Shown in pieces: positions 15,530 to 23,578 of a DNA stretch of 64,000 bases; the stretch's first letter is position 1; each line of letters begins with the position of its first letter. The stretch spans positions 558,001 through 622,000 of the forward strand of contig NZ_CP059399.1 in NCBI RefSeq assembly GCF_013744875.1, read 5' to 3'. A program made the translations under genes and the position numbers. Below the pieces are notes generated by a model that saw only the letters and a list, made by a program, of their open reading frames with translations, searched no databases and was not told where the DNA came from. This DNA comes from Nocardia huaxiensis. GTDB taxonomy: Bacteria > Actinomycetota > Actinomycetes > Mycobacteriales > Mycobacteriaceae.

Positions 15530-16962
15530 TTGCGTTGCACCGCCTTCGAATACAGATCCAGTAAACGATGATCCGGGTCGTAGTGCTGCTTGAGTTGGGA
15601 ATAGGTGTCTCCGCCGTAATAGAGCGCGGCGAATTCCTCCGGGGCGTAGTAGGAGTCGGAGTAGAGCGACTTGTGGCCGTCCAGTTCGGACACCTTGCGT
15701 TCGATGGCGCGATTGGCCAGGCCCTCGGGTTGCCCGGGGCTGGTCGGCACGGCCGACCAAAAGCCGACGTTCACGTAGGTCCGTTCCGGTTCGAGCGGGT
15801 ACAGCGGCCAGGGGCGTTCGCCGCCGGTGTCGCGCAATCGCAACGGGCACAACCAGATCGGCTCGATGGGTATTTCACGCAGGAACCATTCGACGAAGTC
15901 GGCGGTGCGCTCGATCGGCACCTCGATGTCCTGCACGACACGCTCCCGCGGCGGATTGCCCTTCCGCGCCTCGATCTTGTCGCCGATGTCGTACTTGTGG
16001 TCGAGCGCGATGAGCTTCCAGTAGAAGCTGCTGCGCCGGTACTGCTTCGGCCAGAACCTGCGGATGTTCGGGTTCTGGGTTCCGAATGCCCGCGAGCACC
16101 AGAACCAATCGGTATCCCAGCGCCACAGATAGTCGTGGATGGTGAGCCGGTCGCGTTTGGGCGCCTGGTCGTCGTGCTGGATGGACCGGTAGAAGATGTC
16201 CATGCCGGTGTAGTCGCTGACCGGGCCGGGTTCGTCGGTCTGGCGGGCCACGGTCAGGTAGCTCTCGTCGGCGGTGAAGACCACGCCGTCGAGGTATTCG
16301 ACCGGTTCGCCGTCCCAGGCGCGGTCGGCGATGATTCGCGCCATCGCCGCTTCCAGCTCCCGTAAATCATGAAACCGTATGTGGCGCAGGGCTACATACG
16401 GTTTCACGGGTTCGAGCTCGATCTTGATCCGAGTCGAATATCCCAGCGTGCCATAGGAGTTCGGGAAGCCCCGGAACAGATCGGCGTATTCGTTGTCCCG
16501 GGTGGCGGTGACGATCTCCCCGGCCCCGGTCAGGATGTCGATCTCCAGCACCGACTCGTGCGGCAGGCCGTTGCGGAAGGAGGTGGACTCGATGCCGAGC
16601 CCGGTCACCGCGCCGCCGAGGGTGATGGTCTTGAGCTGCGGCACCACCAGGGGCGCCAGGCCGTAGGGCAGGGTGGTGGCCACCAGGTCCTCGTAGGTGG
16701 TCATGCCCGCCACGTCGGCGGTCCGGGCCTGCGGATCCACCGCGATGACCCGCGTCAAGCCCGACACGTCGAGGCCGGGTGCGGTGCTCTTGGCGCGGGC
16801 CCGGAACAGATTGGAGGTCTTCTTGGCCAGTCGTACGTTCGCGTCTCGCGGGATTGCGCGGTAGGAGGCCAGGAGTCGATCGACCCCGGCCTGATGCGCG
16901 GCGAAACCTGATTCCTGTGCGGCCGGTGCGCGGCCGGCCTTCCCCAACAGACTCACTGCCAC
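15526..16962 (-). CDS. FAD-binding oxidoreductase, partner of Cfa (TmsA/BfaA-like)
   Basis: FAD-linked oxidase/reductase of 478 residues with a PCMH-type FAD-binding region. The block TITLGGAVTGLGIESTSF is near residues 115-132 and LEIDILTGAGEIVTA follows. A C-terminal domain resembles the DIMINUTO/DWARF1 reductases. It lies directly upstream of and overlaps the Cfa methyltransferase gene. In the TmsA/TmsB (BfaA/BfaB) pairs this enzyme reduces the 10-methylene chain to the 10-methyl branch of tuberculostearic acid, and that role is inferred from the pairing. The start is GTG 16962, with a GTG two codons later as an alternative; GGGGGT precedes. It corresponds in context to Rv3719 of M. tuberculosis. 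Confidence 0.82.
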   Translation of the reverse strand: MAVSLLGKAGRAPAAQESGFAAHQAGVDRLLASYRAIPRDANVRLAKKTSNLFRARAKSTAPGLDVSGLTRVIAVDPQARTADVAGMTTYEDLVATTLPYGLAPLVVPQLKTITLGGAVTGLGIESTSFRNGLPHESVLEIDILTGAGEIVTATRDNEYADLFRGFPNSYGTLGYSTRIKIELEPVKPYVALRHIRFHDLRELEAAMARIIADRAWDGEPVEYLDGVVFTADESYLTVARQTDEPGPVSDYTGMDIFYRSIQHDDQAPKRDRLTIHDYLWRWDTDWFWCSRAFGTQNPNIRRFWPKQYRRSSFYWKLIALDHKYDIGDKIEARKGNPPRERVVQDIEVPIERTADFVEWFLREIPIEPIWLCPLRLRDTGGERPWPLYPLEPERTYVNVGFWSAVPTSPGQPEGLANRAIERKVSELDGHKSLYSDSYYAPEEFAALYYGGDTYSQLKQHYDPDHRLLDLYSKAVQRK

Positions 16963-17099
16963 CCCCGAACGCTATCGCGCACTGGTCGGTACGGCCAGCA
17001 GGATAACTCCGGCGGGGCGGCTTTTCACGCACAGTTTCCATCCGGCTACACGGCCGTGACCTGCGCGGTTCGCGGCTATTCCCGGGACGCACCGTGACG

Positions 17100-17120
17100 A
17101 TAGTTACGTTTGGTAACGAT
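17100..17120. promoter_or_regulatory. Operator-like dyad upstream of the FAD oxidase-cfa unit
   Basis: ATAGTTAC-GTTTG-GTAACGAT is an 8-5-8 dyad with one mismatch. It sits in the 228-base gap upstream of the FAD oxidase gene. The other neighbour (the NACHT gene) ends here, so the dyad probably concerns the oxidase-cfa pair. The size suits a TetR or GntR regulator, but which one is unknown. Confidence 0.4.
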
Positions 17121-17190
17121 TTGGGTTGTGCTGTGCCGCTCCGTGATTCACCGCGCGGGCCCTCCGGAATTCACCGTGGCGATACCGGAA

Positions 17191-20100
17191 TCAGAGCGGG
17201 ACATCCGGCTCGATCCGCCGGAAATCGGGGAGGTAGGGGCTCAACTCGCCGATCTCGAACCGGCACATGCCGATCACATGCCAGAACTCCCCGGCCGCCG
17301 GGCCCTCGAACTTGAACCGGCCGTCCGCGGCCACCGCCGCCCAGCCGTCCCGCAGACCGAGCAGCGTGCCGCGCAGCGCCGGGGCCGTGCCGGCCTCGCC
17401 CAGCGACCACAGCATGATCGTGCCGTCGTTCGCGCCGCTCGCGAGCAATTTCCCGGCAGGATCGAAGGCCAGTGAACGCACCCGCTGCCGATGCCCCGGC
17501 AAGGTGTGCAGCAGGCGACCGGACCGGATGTCCCACAGCCGGATGACCAGATCGTCACCCGCGGTGGCGAGCATGCCCGTCCCCGACTCGACGGCCAGCG
17601 CCCACAGCATGCCCTGATGCAGGTCCAACTCCTGCAACTGCGTGCCCTGCTCCACATCCCAGATGCGGACCGTCGCGTCCAGGGACACGCTGGCCAGCAG
17701 GCCGCCGTGGAACGCCACCCCGTACACGCGGCCGGTGTGCCCGGTCAGGACGCGCAGCAGTTCCCCGGAACCCATGTCCCAGAGCCGGACGCAGGAATCG
17801 TCGCAGCCGGTGGCCATGCGCGACCCGTCGGCGTCGAAGGCGATCGAGCGCACCCGCCCGCGATGCGGCTGGCATTCCGCGTGCACGCCGCCCGTCTCAC
17901 GGGTCCACACCGTGACGCTGTCGTCGTCGTTGGCGGTGGCGATGAACCGGGCCGCCGGGTCGTAGGCGATGGCCCACACCGGACCCCAGGTGACCGTGAT
18001 GTGCCGTTCGTAGCGGCGGTCGGCCAGCCCGTACAGGCTCAGGCGGCCGTCGCTGCGGAGCGCGGCCAGCTGATCCGCCCGCACCGGATTGAACTGCGCG
18101 GAGGTGAAGGTGACCAACCGGTCGTCGCTACCGGCCAGCCGTTCCACCTGCCGTCCGGTCACCGGATCCCACCAGCGCACCGACCCGTCGTTGCTGCACG
18201 ACGCCAGCAGTGAGCCGTCCGCGTTGAAGGACACCTCGCGCACGTGCCGCCCGTGCCCGGACAGCGTGTGCTGACACCAGCCCGTCGCCGGATCCCACAC
18301 CCGCAGCGTGAATTCATCGTCGGTGACGGCCAATTGGGTGCCGTCGGGCCGGAAGGCGAAGGGCCACACCGATCCGGTGTGCCCGACCAGCGGATGCCGG
18401 GGCTCGGCGGTGCGGCCGTCGCGCAGCAGCACCAGGCCGGCGCTGTCGCCGGTGGCCAGCAGATCGCCATTGGGATCGAAGGTCACCCAGTGGATTGCGG
18501 CCGGGGCGTGCTTGTCGCACATGCGCACGTGCTCGCCGGTCTCGGTATTCCAGAGGTGCACAATGCCATTGGTGTCGCCGCTGGCCAGCAGTGGTTCGGT
18601 GGGATGGAAGGCCAGGGCGTACACGCGTCCGCCGTGACCCGGCAGGTTCAGTACCCGCTGTCCGGCGCTGTCCCACAGCCCGAGTGCGCCGTTCGCGCCG
18701 CTGACCGCCAGCCGGGTGCCCGCCGGATTCCAGGCGACGCGGTAGACCTCGTCCGCGCCGCCCGCGAAATGCCCTGTCTCCCTGGCCGAATACAGGTCCC
18801 ACAGCCGGACCGCACCGTCCTGGTAGGCCGCCGCCAGCCGCTGGCGGCCGTGGAAGGAGATGCTGGAGATCTTGCGCGCGCGGCCGTCCGGCGGCGGGAA
18901 TTCGCGCAGCAGCTGCCCGTCCGGGAGCCGGCGCAGGCGCAGCACGCCGTCGGCGTCACCGGTGGCCAGCAGGCTGCCGGTGCCGTTCACCTCCAGCGGC
19001 CACGGCCACTGGGTGTGCCCGGACAGCATGCGGCGCAGTTCGCCGGTCGCCGCGTCCCAGATGCCGACGGTGCCGTCGGCGGAACCGGTGACCAGGACGC
19101 GATCGGTGTAGGCGACGGCGAAGGCCCGATCCCGGTGTCCCTGCAGCATTCTCAGCTGGCGGCCGGTGTCCGCGCCGTAGATCATGACGCCGCCGTCGTC
19201 GCTGCCGATGGCGATGGTGCCGCCGTCCGGGCTGTAGGCGAGCGGGCGGGGGAGCCGGCCGCGCTGGGTGTCGACGCCGTGCCGGACGCCGGTCGACGCG
19301 GCCGCGTACTCGGTGAGGACCGGGGTGCCGGGGACCCGGGCCGCACCGAAAAGGTCGGTGCCCGTGGGTCTTCCGATCACCTCGAGCAGGGCGGCGCGGG
19401 TCCAGCGGCTGCCGTCGGCGCGGGAGCCGGTCAGGTTGGTGCGGGCCAGGCGCGCGCCGGTGAGGTCGGCGCGGGTCAGGTCGGCGTCGACGAGCGTGGC
19501 CTGGTCGAGCCGGACCCGGCGCACCCGCGCCTCGATCAGGACCGCTCGTTCCAGGTCGGCGTCGATCAGCTGGGCGTCGGTGAGGTCCGCGCCGGTGAGG
19601 TCCGCGCCCACCAGGACGGCCCGATCCAGTTGTGCGCCGGTCAGATTCGCGCCGCGCAGCACGGCGTCGCTGAGCGTGGCCCGGGTCAGGTGGGCGTCGG
19701 ACAGATCGGCGTCGGTGAGATCAGCGCCCGCCAGCGAGGTGCGTTCGAGCCGGGTGCCCACCAGGGTCGCGCCGGTGAGGTTCGCGCCGTCGAGGGTGGC
19801 GCCGGTCAGCCGGGCTCCGGTGAGATTGGCCCCGCTGAGATCGACGCGCGCCAGATTCCGGTACGACAGGTCCTCACCGGCCAGTTCCTCGCCACGCAGA
19901 TCCAGGCCCGGCGCGGTGCGCAGGCGGGCCGCCACCCGGCCCGCGTTGATGCGCGAGTTGTCGTCGGGATCGGCGGCGGACAGGGTGCGATCCACCCAGG
20001 CGCGCAAGACCTGGCCGTCGGCGCAGTCGCAGAGGAACTGCACGCCGAGCGGGGACAGCTGGGCCTGCGACAGCGGCGGCGGCGCATCCACACCCACCGC

Positions 20101-23100
20101 GAACTGGCTCGCGACATGGTTGGTCACCAGCCATTCGGTCACCGACGGGTGGATGAACCCGAACAGATTGTTCTCGGTGCGCACCAGCAGGCTGCGCGAG
20201 CCGATCGCGTGCGCGTGCTGCGCCACAGTGAACCGGGTGCCGCTGATCTGCTCGGCCACCCCGCCCGCCAGGTCGGTGAGATCGCTCAGTTGCAGGTACG
20301 GGGTGCCCGCCGCCCACACGCGCAGCGCGAAAGAGGTGACACCCCACCACAGTTCGCGCAGCTGGGCTTCGGCGGTCGAACCCGGCTCGCGTGGCGCCCG
20401 CTCGGCCTCATAGGTCAGCCAGGCGGTGAGGATCGCGCGGTACAGGGTGGTCGGCCCGGTCACCTGCTGTGCGCCCGCACTGCGCAGCCGGCGTTCGTCG
20501 AGTTCGGCGATGAAGCTGAGCATGCGCGGATTGCCGGCCAGCTCCAGCAGATCCGGGATGCCGGTGAGCAACTGCATGCGGGCGTCGGCGGCCTGTTCGT
20601 CACCGCCGTGCCGGTTCACCAGGAACTGGCGGATCTGATCCTCGGTGAAGTACTCGATGCTGAGCACGGTCCGATCCTCGAGGATGCCGACCCGATCCCC
20701 CAGCATCTCGAACACCTGGGTGCGGGATTCGAAATGCTGTGTGCGCCCGGCGACCACGACCTTCGCCCGGCCGATGGCGGCCTGCAGCAGGATCTCCAGA
20801 AACGCGCTCGCATTGTCGTAGCTGACCCGGCCGAGCAGTTCGTCGAAGCCGTCGAACAGCAGCACCACCCGGCCCTGCTCGAGCATGAAGCGCAGGGCGC
20901 GCAGATTGATCTCGTCCTCGCCGTGGTTCGCGAGATGCGTTGCGACGAGCGAGAATACCGACTCCATCCGATCCATCGAGCGCAGATCGATCAGTATGGG
21001 GACCAGCGTGGGTTCGGACTCGTGGATGCGTCGCGCCAGCTCGTGCAGGGCGAAGGTCTTCCCGCGGCCGAAATCGCCGAGCAGCAGCACGAATCGGCCG
21101 TGGTCGGGGTCCGACACGAGGTTCAGCAGTTCGGCGACCAGATCGTCGCGGATCTCCTGGCTGCCTCGCTCCACGGTCCGGAACCGTTGCGGCACATACA
21201 GATCGGGTGGGTAGCGCGGATCCTCCCGCAACCGCTCGAGCTGCCCGGCGAGATAGTCGCGCAGATCGAGCAGACCTTGGAAGCCGGTGTAGCTGCGGAT
21301 CCGGATGCCGTTCACGCCGGCCCGGGCCACCACGGCCCGCGATGCGGAACCGTCGCGATACACCAGCTCGGATCCGGGTTCCGGTTTCTGCGCACGGAAT
21401 TCGTCCACCAGCTGCTCGGTCACGTCGCCGTGCCGCACGCCGATGCGCCACTGGTCGAGCACCTGATCACGCTGCTGTTTGATCAGCACGTACGGCGGCC
21501 GGGCGGCGGCGATCCGGACGATCGTCGCCTCGGGGTACCGCACCTCGCAGACCTGCGCGACATCCTCCAGCAGTTGTCGATCCGGGGATACGCCCACCTG
21601 GTCGCCGGGGGTGCGGGAGCCGCCGGCGCCATCGGGCCGCACCGTGTCGGCCGCGCGCAGAGCGCCCGCGCTTCTCCTCCACTCCTGTTCCAGCACAGCG
21701 GGTTCGGCACTGTCGGCGCAGGAGTGGCGCGCGAGCCCGGCGGTGGTCAGGTGAATGATCTCGGCGAGCCCGGGACCGGCGGCGGGCAGATCGGGCAGAC
21801 CGTTCCCCAGCCGCCCGGTGTACCAGCCCACCGGGCCGGGACCGTGGATCAGCAGGTGCAGCCGGTCGCCCAGTCCGGCGGTGAGCGCCTGGCCGTCGTG
21901 CAGGGCCGTCGGATCACCCGGTTTGGTCAGCGGGTCGTGGCGGATCAGGCCCAGCCGCAGCCACTCCCGCTCCTCGTAGCCGCGCAGCTGGTTCTCGAAC
22001 CAGAGCGCCTGGCCGTCGCCGATCAACCCGTAGTCGGTGTCCGGCAGATGCGTGGCCGCCATGGTGGAGTTCAATCCGGCCACGACCACCCGCAACTCCG
22101 GAATCGGGAACAGGCTCCACAGTCGATCGTGATCGAACCGCGGCTGATCCAGTCCGCGGTACAGCTCGTCGAACAGCCGCCGGTACCGGTCCAGCTTCTC
22201 CGCGTACGGCCACTGCGGCGGGATCTCGTCCGCCTCACAGCGCATGAAGTAGGCCGCACAGGCCTTCTTCGACACATCGTGATTGCCCGGCACGATCAGC
22301 AGCCGATCCGGCCACACATTCAGCCGCACCCGCAGCCCGATGAGAAACGCTGCCGCACTGGCGAACTCGGTCGGACTGCCCGAATCTGTGATATCGCCGC
22401 TGACCACGATCAGATCCGGCGTCGGCACTCCTCTTCCGACCCGCGCCGCGACCCCGGACAGAATGTGCTCCCGCAGCGCGTCCGCCTCACCCGGACTGTC
22501 CGCCCGCAAGAGGCCGTGCCCGAACCGCGGCCCCGCCACGTGCAGAATCGACAGCCCCGTCCGCGGCCCGTCGACGGCCACGCCGGGCGGAAACGGCGGG
22601 GCCGAGGCCGGATACCGCAGGTGTGCTTGTGGCCCAGTCTGATCGGCGGGGCCGCCACCGAACCCGAGACCTTGACCGGAACCGAAGGTCGGCCCGAATC
22701 CCGGGCCGGGTGCGGCGCCGAATCCGGTGCCGGATTCCGCGACGGAATCGGACAGGCGCCGAGCGGCGAGCGCGAGCACGGCCTCGCGCGCCTCCCCGGC
22801 GGAGCGGACCTGCGCGAGATCCAGCACCTCCACCGCATCCGGCAGCCCGGAGAGCGCACTCTCGTCGACCCGCACCACCACCAGCTTCGCCGGATCGTGC
22901 TCGATGATCGTCTGCCACTCCACCGCGCTCCCCGGCGCGGACAGATACCGCGCGGACAACACCACGATCACCGCCCGGCACTCCCGCACACCGTGCAGGA
23001 CGAAGTCCCCGAAGTGCTGCCCCACCGGCAGATCCCAAGCCTGCAACCTGGTCCGATACCCAGCCGCCGACTCCTCGAGCTCCCAAGCCAGCCACGCGGC

Positions 23101-23160
23101 CCAGCCCTCGTCGGCCGGTGCGTAACTGATATGAAAATGCAGCTGGTCTCCCCTCACCAC
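17191..23160 (-). CDS. Giant TIR / phosphoesterase-like / NACHT / pentapeptide / WD40 protein, candidate anti-phage STAND sensor
   Basis: About 1989 residues, numbered from GTG 23160; GTG 23157 and TTG 23199 are alternatives. Domains in order: TIR (about 6-115, HFHISYAPADEGW and SAVEWQTII, with Glu81 at the usual NADase glutamate position); Gly/Pro linker; calcineurin-like phosphoesterase fold (about 200-445) keeping SGDITD and PGNHD but lacking the first DxH and final GHxH motifs; an unrecognised segment (about 525-660); NACHT NTPase (about 687-890, Walker A GDFGRGKT at 695-702, Walker B LFDGFDE at 769-775); pentapeptide repeats (about 1085-1245); about 15 WD40 repeats; and a conserved-looking tail (FEGPAAGEFWHV, CRFEIGEL). 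This is a STAND arrangement: effector first, NTPase switch, repeats as sensor. Bacterial TIR and NACHT proteins of this kind defend against phage, and that role is inferred. Apparently monocistronic. Confidence 0.85.
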   Translation of the reverse strand: MVRGDQLHFHISYAPADEGWAAWLAWELEESAAGYRTRLQAWDLPVGQHFGDFVLHGVRECRAVIVVLSARYLSAPGSAVEWQTIIEHDPAKLVVVRVDESALSGLPDAVEVLDLAQVRSAGEAREAVLALAARRLSDSVAESGTGFGAAPGPGFGPTFGSGQGLGFGGGPADQTGPQAHLRYPASAPPFPPGVAVDGPRTGLSILHVAGPRFGHGLLRADSPGEADALREHILSGVAARVGRGVPTPDLIVVSGDITDSGSPTEFASAAAFLIGLRVRLNVWPDRLLIVPGNHDVSKKACAAYFMRCEADEIPPQWPYAEKLDRYRRLFDELYRGLDQPRFDHDRLWSLFPIPELRVVVAGLNSTMAATHLPDTDYGLIGDGQALWFENQLRGYEEREWLRLGLIRHDPLTKPGDPTALHDGQALTAGLGDRLHLLIHGPGPVGWYTGRLGNGLPDLPAAGPGLAEIIHLTTAGLARHSCADSAEPAVLEQEWRRSAGALRAADTVRPDGAGGSRTPGDQVGVSPDRQLLEDVAQVCEVRYPEATIVRIAAARPPYVLIKQQRDQVLDQWRIGVRHGDVTEQLVDEFRAQKPEPGSELVYRDGSASRAVVARAGVNGIRIRSYTGFQGLLDLRDYLAGQLERLREDPRYPPDLYVPQRFRTVERGSQEIRDDLVAELLNLVSDPDHGRFVLLLGDFGRGKTFALHELARRIHESEPTLVPILIDLRSMDRMESVFSLVATHLANHGEDEINLRALRFMLEQGRVVLLFDGFDELLGRVSYDNASAFLEILLQAAIGRAKVVVAGRTQHFESRTQVFEMLGDRVGILEDRTVLSIEYFTEDQIRQFLVNRHGGDEQAADARMQLLTGIPDLLELAGNPRMLSFIAELDERRLRSAGAQQVTGPTTLYRAILTAWLTYEAERAPREPGSTAEAQLRELWWGVTSFALRVWAAGTPYLQLSDLTDLAGGVAEQISGTRFTVAQHAHAIGSRSLLVRTENNLFGFIHPSVTEWLVTNHVASQFAVGVDAPPPLSQAQLSPLGVQFLCDCADGQVLRAWVDRTLSAADPDDNSRINAGRVAARLRTAPGLDLRGEELAGEDLSYRNLARVDLSGANLTGARLTGATLDGANLTGATLVGTRLERTSLAGADLTDADLSDAHLTRATLSDAVLRGANLTGAQLDRAVLVGADLTGADLTDAQLIDADLERAVLIEARVRRVRLDQATLVDADLTRADLTGARLARTNLTGSRADGSRWTRAALLEVIGRPTGTDLFGAARVPGTPVLTEYAAASTGVRHGVDTQRGRLPRPLAYSPDGGTIAIGSDDGGVMIYGADTGRQLRMLQGHRDRAFAVAYTDRVLVTGSADGTVGIWDAATGELRRMLSGHTQWPWPLEVNGTGSLLATGDADGVLRLRRLPDGQLLREFPPPDGRARKISSISFHGRQRLAAAYQDGAVRLWDLYSARETGHFAGGADEVYRVAWNPAGTRLAVSGANGALGLWDSAGQRVLNLPGHGGRVYALAFHPTEPLLASGDTNGIVHLWNTETGEHVRMCDKHAPAAIHWVTFDPNGDLLATGDSAGLVLLRDGRTAEPRHPLVGHTGSVWPFAFRPDGTQLAVTDDEFTLRVWDPATGWCQHTLSGHGRHVREVSFNADGSLLASCSNDGSVRWWDPVTGRQVERLAGSDDRLVTFTSAQFNPVRADQLAALRSDGRLSLYGLADRRYERHITVTWGPVWAIAYDPAARFIATANDDDSVTVWTRETGGVHAECQPHRGRVRSIAFDADGSRMATGCDDSCVRLWDMGSGELLRVLTGHTGRVYGVAFHGGLLASVSLDATVRIWDVEQGTQLQELDLHQGMLWALAVESGTGMLATAGDDLVIRLWDIRSGRLLHTLPGHRQRVRSLAFDPAGKLLASGANDGTIMLWSLGEAGTAPALRGTLLGLRDGWAAVAADGRFKFEGPAAGEFWHVIGMCRFEIGELSPYLPDFRRIEPDVPL

Positions 23161-23282
23161 CCCGCCAGTATCGCTCGAGCGTATGACGGGTGCGCACAAA
23201 CGAATTGATCACGAATGCGTAGCCCGGACCGCCCGCGTCACCATTCCGTCATGCGATCCGCCGGCCCCCGGAGTGCGCTCGG

Positions 23283-23396
23283 CCGCCGTCCTGGCGCGCG
23301 AGCCCCGTCATCCCGCCGCTGGCCGCCGTCGTCCCGGCAACCGAGCCGCCGTCATCCTTGGCAACCGAGCCGCCGTCATCCCCGCAACCGCCCCAC
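23283..23396. repeat. Degenerate tandem array of about 23-bp units
   Basis: Imperfect head-to-tail units carry CCGTCATCC or CCGTCGTCC followed by GGCAACCGAGCC-type sequence. They run directly into palindromic copy 3. As at 11526, the shared core is the tip of the palindromic element. The 418-base gap 23161-23578 holds only this array and copy 3, so any promoter for the giant gene must lie close to its start. Confidence 0.65.
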
Positions 23397-23487
23397 CGTC
23401 ATCCCGGCATGCTTTTGGCCGGGATCCGCCACCCCCCGCACCTGCCCTGACAGGGTGGATTCCGGCCAAAAATGCGCCGGAATGACG
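23397..23487. repeat. Palindromic intergenic element, copy 3 (diverged)
   Basis: 91-bp element with left tip CGTCATCCCGGC and right tip GCCGGAATGACG, and inner arms TTGGCCGGGATCC / GGATTCCGGCCAA. It is more diverged than copies 1 and 2 (C-to-T changes on one arm). It lies between the divergent giant NACHT gene and the permease gene. Confidence 0.85.
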
Positions 23488-23578
23488 GGGCTGGGGACGC
23501 TTGAACGTCCGGATTCGCTGGAGGATCCGCCGGAGCATCCGCCGCGCTGCGCTGCGGGACGGGTGCGATCATTGCGGA

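Noticed and set aside
18244..23208. 4.9-kb plus-strand frame opposite the giant NACHT gene
   Set aside because: Antisense of a protein with many intact domains; composition is rich in Gly, Gln and Arg with no recognisable motif.
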